Assembly: GCA_013396655.1 (NCBI GenBank)
Contig: WBMV01003343.1
Coordinates: 1,103,253-1,167,252, forward strand
Length of the DNA stretch: 64,000 nucleotides
Direction: 5' to 3'
Origin: Campylorhamphus procurvoides
Lineage: Eukaryota > Chordata > Aves > Passeriformes > Dendrocolaptidae
The notes under the pieces were generated by a model. That model had not been told where the DNA came from. It worked only from the letters and a program-made list of their open reading frames with translations, and did not search any database. The translations under genes and the position numbers were made by a program. Shown piece by piece: positions 50,837 through 61,497 of the stretch (positions within the stretch are counted from its first letter, which is position 1; every line of letters begins with the position of its first letter).

Positions 50837-53800
50837 CCTTAATTCAGTCAGAGACATCTCGCTAATAATTTTAATATTCAGATCCTAGCAGAGTTCTGCA
50901 GCAGAAACTATTCCTGTAGCTCCATATGTTGCTTTCACTTCTGAATATTTTGAAGGGATAAGCACACATTTTTCTGTGTTCAAAATGAACTCTTGTAGAT
51001 TAAGGAGATACTAGAAAACACACAGTTCCCCCACATCACATCGGAGATCTGATTTCAACTCGTTTGAAGTAGGGAATGAGAAAGTGTAATTATTAACTGC
51101 CAACAATGTGGCAAATGTTCGGACTTAACTTTTCACTAAGTTTCCTCTGTTTAAATCTGTATGAGAAAGTGTCAGGTTAGCAATGAGTGAAGTATGTCCA
51201 GATATTCCCAGAAAATACCATGCATCTCTGCAGATGTCCACATTTCTTCTTGTAAAGGAAAGGTATGAAGAAAGAAAAAGGCAAGTGTAATTCTAGCATT
51301 GGGTGGGGTAAAAACTGAAAAACAACCTAAAAGTCAGTGCTAGTTTTCAGACTTGCCCTGCTGTAATTCAGAGTAACAGATCTGTTACTGTTCACATTTG
51401 TGAGCAAAGTGCTTTGCTTCACACGCTGGGTATTAATATTTGCTGTTAGCTATTACTGTTTTCTAAAAAGCATTATGTCCAGCACTGCTGTGAAAGGAGA
51501 AGGTGCAGTTGGAAAGTTTATCTGTACTGAAGGCTCAGACTAAAGAAAATGGAGCCCACTTTTTCCAGTATGCTTGGAGCTGCCAGTGTGAAATGTCTTT
51601 GACTGTAAAATCAATTGCCTGACCAAGAAAAATAGAGAATGTTCTAGACATAAGTTGTCAAATTAAACAGAATGAAGAAATATTAAAGAGCTGCTCCAAA
51701 GATAAAAAGAAGCTAGTTATAATCTATGCTTATGGTATAGTACACGAGTGAGATTTTTATGCATATCTAAATGCAGAAATCAACTTGGCCAGTATAAAGT
51801 ACATTGCGGTCATTATGCCAACCCTTTTGAGATAGTTATGTTATTATTTTGCAGGGTAGAAATATCATTAGTCCTAAGTCAGGAGTTTGATAAGCTGCAT
51901 TTTAAGGTGCGTTTTAAAATTACGATAAGCAGTTTTGTCTGAACCTTTTCTGGGAGCACTGTTTCATGAACTCAGATGCATAATGCTTTTGGTTTGCAGG
52001 GTTGCCTGTTTTCTGGTCTTGTTCTTAGGTGATACAGTGATGTATCTGACAGCGGCTACGATGCTTGGCAGAGGGCATGTGAGCTCTTAGAACGTTTTGA
52101 TGGAGAGCAGGGAAAGCTCTTCTGGTGCATAATCAGTTATTGAAATATCACTAAACACTAATTCGTTAAGTCAAACCTTCAGTGAAGGTCAAATTATATA
52201 GTTTTCTTAATCTATTTGACAGTTAAAATAAGCATTTTGAAAAGTCCAGTAATGCTTCACAATTAAGGCCTTCCTCTGAATTTCCTCATGGTTTTTTTTA
52301 ATCCTAATAATTTCCCTTCATTTTGGTCAGCTCATTCGTGTTGATAAGTTATGTGATATCTTTAGCACCGTGGCAGAAGCAGGATGCAAACTGCACAGCT
52401 AAGTGCCTCTTCATGAAAGCACCTACATTTGTTCCCTGTGGAACATCATTTGACGGTCCTTACTTTCTCTCCTTGTTCTCCAAGACTAATACTTTGGGCT
52501 GCCAGACTCAAATTCTGACAATGGAAGAAGATTTTTGGACAACCACATCCATTATCAAACATGGATGTATGTTAAACTAGCTGTTGTCTCAGTCTGTTGG
52601 ATGACTGATTCTGGTTTATATATTTATATTCATAGATAAATGCATACCAAAAATCAGAAATCGGAGGCTCATGTCAGTAGCAAATATCCTTTGTGCTCTG
52701 TCCTTATATCTTGCCTTCAATCACAGGACCACATCCACAGGAGGTGAATCTCTATGAAATATAAGAAAATGCACCATAGTGAGTGAGTATGTTTCCACAA
52801 AATACCGAGTAACTGCATAGTGAGACCAGTATACAAAACAAGCCTGGCGTCCATATCTCCTGAGGTTTAATTAAGTTTCAGGCAGGGCTTTTGGTTATTC
52901 TTCCAGCAGAAAGCAGTGGATGGGGATGGAAGATTGCAGTGGTGGTGCTGAGACAACTCTCACACTTCTGTAGGAGAAAGGAGGTGGCCAACTTTTGCAT
53001 TCTTCAGTGGGTATTAAAATTCCGGGGGTTTAGGACTGTTAAAGAAAGGCCATTATGCCTAATTTTTACTTATTCTATCAGATTTGAAGAATATAGGTAT
53101 TCTTTCCTTATTTTGACAGAGCTATGGGCTAACTTTTTATGGTTATCAGCAGACACTACAAAATTTTTTCTGTGACAAGCATAGTTGAATTAATTCATAG
53201 GATGTGGGTAGGATGCTTTTGTTAATCATTTATTTTTTCTCACTGTTAATAGTAAACTTTGTAAATTTGTTGCCAAGTTGCTTCTTCCTCTGACCTCTAT
53301 TTTGATGATTATTATTTGTTATTAAAGATTCTTGAGAGCCGCACATTTGGTGTAGATCTTTTTACAGGATTTTGCAGAAATGCGAGTTTGTGAGGAAACA
53401 AAGCAGAAATTCCACAAAAAGTATGTTTAAATGTTTGTCTATGGATGCAGGATCTCATTACTGCTCTAAAACTATGAATTGAATCTTCTGTGTACTCTGT
53501 GGCTTCTGTTATGAGGCACATAGGATCCATCATTTTCTGCAGAGCTGTGCTGCTTAATCTTCTCGCTCAATAGTTTTTCTGAATGTCCTTTTTCTGGAAC
53601 TTCTTGAGGCAGAAACTGAATTAGTATATACTTCACTGCCTTTATTTTTCCTCTGAAATTCATCTCAATTTTCTTCTTAAATTAGTATCTGTCCTCATTC
53701 CCATATATATAGTGCACTAGTGGAATTCTGCCTGCAGGAAAGAAGGTGGTATCCAACATTTTTTGCAGTGTCATGTAAACCAGATCCAAGACAGTTCAGC

Positions 53801-54456
53801 CAACACAGCAGTTAATATACTGGTGTTTTGCTTGTAGCTTAGCCTGGAAGAATGGCCCAGCTAGGGAGGGAGGCTGTACATTGGGAGACCCAGGCTGAAT
53901 CCAGCTCCCAGGCACATTCTTGAACCGGTTTTCAAATCCCTTTTTGCCATGGTCCCTCATCTGGAAAATTGGTATTCGGATTTTAGAGCCCTGGGGGAAG
54001 AAAATAAGGGAGTCAAAAGACAGATTATATGTGTAGAAGACAGATACATAGGTGAAAGTTGAACCTAATACTAATTGTTACCATATCTGCTCTTCTGGCA
54101 TCACTCAAAAATGTTTGTCATTATGTTATTTATATACAGCTGTTCTTTAAAGCAATGGCTACTAGCTGAAGATATTCAGATAACAGGAAAAAGTATGCTG
54201 TGTCAAAAATGAAAACCAGCAAAACATACACGATGGCTTTATATTCAGCATGTACTGCACCCCAAAGAATCTCTGAATTGTAGCCAGCTCAGGTCCTGCA
54301 GCAGGCACCAGATTATTGATCAGGACTCATTGTGGTTATCTCATAGATTTTATGTTAGTCTCCTCAGTTACAGGACTAGTCCTTAGGAAGGAAGAGGTCT
54401 GGTAGGATATGTGAACCTCAATTACTTTTCATAAGATCAAAAAGAAAGTTCTCTGA

Positions 54457-54478
54457 TTTTTTTTTTATTTTTTTTTTT
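54457..54478. repeat. Poly-T tract
   Basis: A T-run interrupted once by A, about 22 bases long. It is low complexity. Confidence 0.8.
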
Positions 54479-56930
54479 AAATCCACAGTGCACTAGCAGT
54501 GGTTTATACCATATAGTCTTTTCAGAATAATTTCCAGCATACCAATACCAGCAGGTTCTTTAGCTGGTTCCCATGATACACTGAAATGAGTTGCATCTGG
54601 GCATGCTGTGTACTCTCTTTCCATATTCTGATCCTCTTTGATCACAGCAATTGAACAAGGAGTTCAGATGCTTCCTGGTTTGCCCCCCTCTATCTCTCCA
54701 CTATTTTCCTTTTTGAAGAGCACATCAATAAAAAACAAGAATGTGGTGTTCAATATAAAAAATACTGCTAATACCTCAGTCAGCATGAAATTTCTATAGA
54801 TTGGTCCCTTTTATTTTTGAATTTCCTCCTCTTATTAGAAGACAGAGAACTGTAGCAAAGGTATGCTTTGTCTTTTTCATTTCCAGCAGTGTGTAACTGC
54901 TTCCTTTCTTAGCTTAGTAATAAAATTAAAGCGACCCCTCAGAAGCCAGTTTTTCTACACTGCACTTTAAATGTCGCTGTGTGGTTGTCTGAGCATCCCA
55001 TTGTCATGATTTTGGAGGGAAACGTAACACTTTGCTAACTTGCATTTTGAATGTTTCTGTGTCTTCAGTCAAGGTTTGCATATGACAGGCTTTCTTGCAG
55101 AATGTAAATGGAAAGAGTAAAGTGGGTCAAGAGACCCCTACCAGTATTGATGTATGGAATTGCCTCAAAACTGTTAATCCCATGGGGATTGTGTTTCACT
55201 TCATTATGTTTTCCTTTAAATAGAGAGGATAGAATTCCACTTCATATTTTTGCTCCTCTGTGTCATTACCACTCTCTGTGGTTTTCAGTGCTTTGTGCTC
55301 AGGTAATTTTTTCTTTCTGTGTTTCTCATTGCAGTCTAGCTTCCCTATATACATACTTTTCTCATGTTTGGTGTCTGTTGGGCCACTCTTCCATGCTCAG
55401 GGGAAGTGTAGACCCACTGTAGTAAGGGTTCTGCATGACTGTAGGGGGGAGGTTCCCATAGACAACCTGAAAGTAGGTTTGATTCCAGATCTGCAGTGTC
55501 TGGTGATTTGCTCAGATGGACACCTCTGCTAGCTCTGGATCCGATAGATTTGTGGCAAACTTCCTTAGAATTATGAAATACTTCAACTTTCATCACTGGC
55601 CTGCAAAATTTTCCCTTGTTTCTTTGTCATCCCCTTCTGATGTGGGAATGCAACGTGAATGCCCAAGTTCAGTTTCTGACAGTGCAAGATCACTCATAGC
55701 AGAGCATCAGACAGAAAATGTCAAGTCACTACACAGAAATTGAAGTCTATGTTAAAGACAATAGCCTTGCCATTTACTAGGGTGGCTTTTTCACTGGAAC
55801 ACCAAGGGTTCAGAGGGTGTCCCAAGGCGTTGGACCATGGGACGGGATCTGAAAAAAGAGCACAAGATTTTCCTGATGTCATCACCCAATGCAGTATTAC
55901 TGCAATTACTCATCCTGGGGGTTGTTTTGGTTTTCTTCCCTTTTCCTCAAAAGGGTGGGTTAGGGTTATTCGTCATCTTTGGCTAAGCCTTCATTAAGTT
56001 ATGTGGAACAGATGGACATCAGCAGACTTTCTTTACCTACAGGTCTGAGTAGTTCAATCCCAGTCTGCACCATTTATGATGCTGTGGATGTTAAAGCACT
56101 GATAGCATCCTGCCACTTCACTTATTGGTCAGTTCCAGAAGAAAAATTAAACCTAAAACCATATTCTACCCATTACCACCCTTTACAGAGGGATGCTGTC
56201 TAAAGTTTTTGCAGTAGGGTACCTTTCCTAATAGAAGTGAGTTGCAGTCCGAGAGGAAGAAAGGGAGATATTTCACTCACTGGACCTCCAAGAAGTTTTA
56301 GTCTTACTCTTTCCTTTGAAACTGTGCGTATGTGTATCTGATTTAATTTTAAATCATGCTTTGTCAATAAAAATAGTTTTGTTAAATGTCCTGTATCTTT
56401 AGAACTGAATGAAAATGAAAATTTGGAGAATTTTTAGAGTAGATATTAATTCCTTCTGCCTTCATCTGAGGTTCCTGCTTTCCTGCATGGGTATGGACAC
56501 ATACAGATGAATGCTGATTCACTCATCTTCTCTGACTATGCAGTCAGTGGTGGCCACCTCATGCCTACAACAAGTAAAAAACAAAAAAGGAGACCTGACA
56601 GGACACATCCTGTGTAGCCCAGATACAATAAAACACTGCAGCTGTTCTCATGTAGAAAAAAAAACATCAGTGAGTGGAATGATGAAAACAAGCTGCCTTT
56701 TCTGCCTTAGAAAAGCCATCCCACAGCACCACCTAGCAGGCACAGATGGATATGAATAAACAGTCTGAGAACAGGACTGGAGCGAAATGCTCCTGGGAGA
56801 ATACAATGTTTGAGCAGGACTATGTGCCTTAAAATACCTATTCCATCTAATACCTAGCACAGGTCATTGGTACAAGCTGAGCTGGGCTGTCCTTCCCTCA
56901 GGCAGCTGGTATCCTTCAGTGTGGAATATT

Positions 56931-57299
56931 TCACAGAATCACAGAATATGCTGAGTTGGAAACGACCCACAAGGATCATCGAGAGTCCAACTCCTGGCCC
57001 TGCATGGGACCATCCCCAAGAGTCACACCATGTGCCTGAGAGCATTGTCCAAATGCTTCTTGAACTCTGTCAGGCTTGGTGCTGTGACCACTTCCCTGGG
57101 AGCCTGTTCCAGTGCCCAACCACCCTCTGGGTGAAGAACCTTTTTCTAATATCCAGCCTAAACTTCCCCTGACACAACTTCAGGCCATTCCCTCAGGTTC
57201 TGTCACTGATCACCACAGAAAAGAGATCAGTGCCTGCCTTTCCTCTTCCCCTCATGAGGAAGTTGTAACTACAATGAGTTCTCCCCTCAGTCTCCTCTC
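56931..57299 (-). mobile_element. CR1 LINE fragment (3' UTR and end of ORF2), minus strand
   Basis: It begins TCACAGAATCACAGAATATG and continues CTGAGTTGGAAACGACCCAC and AAGGATCATCGAG. It then runs through CACACCATGTGCCTGAGAGC, GTCCAAATGCTTCTTGAACT, GAGCCTGTTCCAGTGCCC and CACCCTCTGGGTGAAGAACC to TTCTCCCCTCAGTCTCCTCT. At about 370 bp it is well preserved and probably the youngest copy here. The order is the reverse complement of the CR1 3' portion. Short open frames inside it are not functional. Confidence 0.95.
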
Positions 57300-58165
57300 A
57301 TGCAGCTAATCAATCTCTCTGCGTATCTAAAAAAATACATCTTCAGTTTTGGGGTATTTTTTATAATTTGGAGTTATGCTCTTCAGCCCAATGTATTTTT
57401 CAACATATCTAGCTTAGTTGGCGTGATGGCTTTAGTTATTGTGCAATTTGGTTTTGTCTGCATTAGTCCAAGGCAGAAATTACGCAGCCACCTGCTGAGG
57501 TACACTGCCAGAGCATGGATTTTGAAGAGCCAGCAAGCACATCCTCATCCCACTCTTGTGGCTGAGGAAGATGTAGTTAAGCTGCAGCTGCTGGCTGTCT
57601 CTGTTTTTAAAAGTAGATGTCTTACATGTTTGTTTTTTGGGCTGCAAATGTGAAGTATTTATTTGTGAATCTGTAGCAGCCTATTGCCTTCGCTTTATTA
57701 TTTGGTTAATTTTGTTCATCCCTGTACCTCACACATAACCTTTCAGACTTCACCCTGCCGTCCTAAACAGGTGGAAATGAAAGGTTTTGGCAATACCCAC
57801 TTGTGGGAGGCTGTCTAGGAGCTTGAAGGAAAGCTGCAATTAAACATGCAATTTCAGAGCACGAGTTGTAGTTGGTTATGCTGAACTAGAGCAGCACGGG
57901 TCCTCCTATGAATGGTGCTGTGGATTAGAAAAAAACATGACTCAGTAATAGGGAGGAGTAGTAGGACTTTCAGCTTGCAAAGGTTTTTTAGTTTGGCATT
58001 ACACATATAGGCAGATCGGCTTTACACCTCAGAGGCAGGTCAGAGAGACCTCTCACAGCAATACTGAAATCCAGTCCCTTCGAGGTTCTGAGATCTTGTT
58101 TTCCTGGTTAAAAAGTGTGACTGACTATCAAGGCTCTTAATTTGCTCTGTAGCGTTGACAAAACT

Positions 58166-58196
58166 GTTGTTATTTTTATTATTATTGTTATTATTT
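58166..58196. repeat. (TTA)n/(TTG)n microsatellite
   Basis: TTATTTTTATTATTATTG-type triplet sequence, about 30 bp and imperfect. Confidence 0.8.
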
Positions 58197-58299
58197 GTAG
58201 TCAAGAACTGTACAACTAAATCCATATGTGGGAGCCTAAAATAATTCTTTCAGACATTTTACTTTTCTGAAAGGAAGTGTGCCCATGCAGGAATTTGGA

Positions 58300-58324
58300 G
58301 GGTGGGGAGGGTGGGGTATTGGGG
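58300..58324 (+). other. Strong G-quadruplex motif, 1-nt loops
   Basis: GGG-T-GGGG-A-GGG-T-GGGG at 58300-58316 gives four G-runs with single-base loops, and a spare GGGG lies at 58321-58324. Motifs with 1-nt loops are expected to form very stable parallel quadruplexes. It lies on the sense strand of the host gene, so the intronic RNA could fold too. Formation in vivo is not shown. Confidence 0.85.
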
Positions 58325-60239
58325 AAACAACCAAAAATACCCCAGATGTTTTTTTCTGGTGTTTCCACGATCACTGTGGTAATATCTTTCGTGCCTTTCA
58401 CACAGTTGCTCCATCATACTTCTCATCTCTTTTACGGGACTCTTTAGATGTTTAAGTAAAGGTTCTTTGTTATGTTCTGTGAGAGCCTACTATGAAACAT
58501 TTTCTAAAAGCAAGCAAAATAACCACAAAAGTAAGAGTTCAGTGTGATTTTAGTACTCTCAGTAAAGTCACCTCTTCAAAAACTGTACTCTGCTGAGTAG
58601 CTGAAAGGGTCAAATCTCAATTACATTTGCTTTTGGCTAAATCTATAGGAACTATTCCCATCAGACATTACACAGCTACTGCAGCACATTTCACTTCAGC
58701 TTTCTTGGATACAGAGGATCATGTTCTGCAGCAGTTTATTTTCCTGCTTTTGTGAACTGCTGCCTCTCTTTAGGGCATAACTGTATTTACTGATTTTGCC
58801 TGCAGTTACTCTTGACTTCAGAAGAAAGTGGAATTAATCTGTTGTGGTTACTTCAGGAAAAAGAAAGGGTTGTTTGGGGTTTTTTTTTTCCCATCTCCTC
58901 TCTCTCCCTTTTTGTGTCTGTACTGCTCCCAAAGAACTAAAACAACAGCCCAAAACTGATCTCTGATGCAAGTCAAAGCACTGCTGATTATGATCTCATG
59001 CTTCTGTGGGTTCAGCTCTTTGAATGACTGTGGCAATTACTTGGCTAAAAACTATACAAGTCCCAGATGCTGAATAATTCTTAAATACTGCATCTCAAAT
59101 ATGTTTCATTCTGACAAAACAAAACTGAAAAATGAGTTAAATAATGCCACAGTAAAGGCACATCTCACTGTGCAGTGGCTTGTTCCAATGCATTTAGGTT
59201 CGGAACAGTGCACTAAGGGTCAAATGTAGTGAAACAGGGACTCTGCTAGCTGCTCCCCTGTCCTGGTCACCACTGCTGCAAACCTACCTGTAGGCTCGTT
59301 CCTACAGCCTCTTAGAAATATACAGGCACATATTTGATTTCACTTATCTTATTACATTGCTGTTTGGTATTTTTAGACTTGTGGTCAGGTGACTTCAGAG
59401 GATGCTCTGTCTTACTTCTGAGGCTCTCTTAACCTCACTTGGGAGATGGAAACCTAGTCCAGACTTGCCTTTGAGCTGCGCATCCAGATTTCCAAGAAAG
59501 TAGGCAGTAGGGAGACTTTACACATGCAGATGGGTTAGTTCAGAAGCCTGGCTGGACCTGTCAGGTTTGAACATGAATTCCCAAGCCTTGAATACTCTTC
59601 ACAGCCGTGTTCTGAGTCTGCTGTATAGAAAACGTGTTTCTATCCCTTTCGGTCTGCTGTCAAACTAGACTGAAGATGGGATTGCTGTTGCTGTGGTATT
59701 GCTGAAGAACTGAAACACAAATTCTGTGAGTCACTGCAGTTCCTCAGCAAGCTGCTCAGTATTTTCTTAAGTGCTTGACAAATCTTAAGTCACTTAAGCT
59801 ACAATATCACAGATGTTTACTGTACTCCCAGAGATTACAGAGAACTACTTGAACCTCATTGTATGAAAGGTCTTGTCTTCACCTGATTTGTGAACTGAAA
59901 AATACATTTTGGGCGTATGTATGGACATCTGAATCTTAACATATGTAGAACTGTTTTGTTATACTGAAATTAGGTAATTACTGTGAACTGGTGAAATTGT
60001 GTTATCGATCTTTTTGTACTCACATGTCCCTTTCAGTATATGTGTGTTTGGGGGTGGTATGGGTGTGTGAGAGAGAATGACAGAAAACAAGTTGCCAGGT
60101 GTCATGCTGCAAAAAGAAAGAGTGCTTTAAAAGAAACATCTAAGGGTCTTCACTTTTTTTATTCACATTTTTCATATAGCTGTTATTACTTAGTCACATT
60201 TAACAAATCAGACAAGGTCCTGGGTAATTAACTATAACA

Positions 60240-60312
60240 GGCTTTGTAGGGAGTTGGACAAGATGACCCCCAGAGGTGTCCATTCCAACTTCAACCCTTC
60301 AGTGAATCACCC
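60240..60312 (+). mobile_element. CR1 LINE 3' end fragment, plus strand
   Basis: It reads GGAGTTGGACAAGATGACCC, then CCAGAGGTGTCCATTCCAAC and TTCAACCCTTCAGTGAATCA. This matches the last ~70 bp of CR1 including a diverged terminal repeat. It is short but ordered as expected. Confidence 0.88.
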
Positions 60313-61479
60313 GAAGTTCCTCCTCCTTTTTCTGCTGTAGTGGTATCCACATAAATGTGCTTTACTCTTCCAAGAAAACTGTAAAAGCAGGATCTTCTTT
60401 ATGGGTTGTAACAAAGAAGTCAAACTATTAGTCAAACTACAGTTGGGATCTGTACATGGAGAGGAATTAGAGTTCTTTCAAGGATGTTAATGAAGCTGAA
60501 GCTGACTTCATCTAATCTGCAAACACAAGCGAACATGAGTGTGGTTAGAGTTAACCAATACTTGGGAAGCCTTTGCCCCCTTACCAGAACTGCTTTATGG
60601 AAACACTTCCATTTTTATTATCCAAGCTCCTCTTTCACCTTTCTGCGATTCAAAGCCAAGCATAAGATGTTTCAGTGTGTATGTTTGTTTGATTTGCTGT
60701 AAAATTGAGGGTGGATGTGATGGGTTTGGTTGATACAAGTCAGAGGAAGGAAGTAGCTTGAGATTACATTATTTCCTTGAACACCGAACTTTGTTAAAAA
60801 ATAGTTATCACTGTAATGTGAGAGTACTGTTTTCTACAATTATATCACATATTTTGTAGTTCTCCAGCTGTATGCAGAAGTTGCATATCTGTTAGCATTT
60901 ATGAAAACCAAAATTTTCATTATCACCATCTCAGTTCTCTTTCAACAAAGGAGGCACTTAGAATAATGTGACACTGCTAGGACTATGACATTAAGCAGTG
61001 CCTTAGCTGATACACAGGGACATGTGTCCCCATAAATCAGGTTTCCAACTGGCTCTGTGAAACATTCTACCATTCACCTCAGAAACCCACCACATGGGAA
61101 GCTGGGAACTCGTCTAGGCTCAGTTACATTTTTGTTTTCATCATGAAGTTCTGTGGATTTAGAAAATAGCATCTGGACTAGACTGATGATGGGAACTGGA
61201 TTTGAGGATAGTGACCTTTTCCAGATTTGGGAAAGCTGTGACAAATAGATGATTACTGGAGAAGTGTGACTGCTTCTGTTATGTTTAGATGTCCTTCAGA
61301 AAATGTCTTTATTCTTGTGCAAAGGTAAATAAGTGTGTCTAGTTTTGCAGTCAAACTTCTCCTTCTGAGTTCCTTTTTGTGCCTAAAAATACTTAGAAGT
61401 TTGAGAATAGAGAAAAGTCTTCAGTCTATACATACAGTGAAATACGAGTACTGTTACCATTCCAGTAATAAGTGGAATT

Positions 61480-61497
61480 TATACATATATATGTATA
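61480..61497. repeat. 18-bp perfect AT palindrome
   Basis: TATACATATATATGTATA equals its own reverse complement. Such sequences arise easily in TA-rich DNA, so function should not be assumed. Confidence 0.75.

Noticed and set aside
56867..57172. 101-codon plus-strand open frame
   Set aside because: It is the antisense of a CR1 copy.
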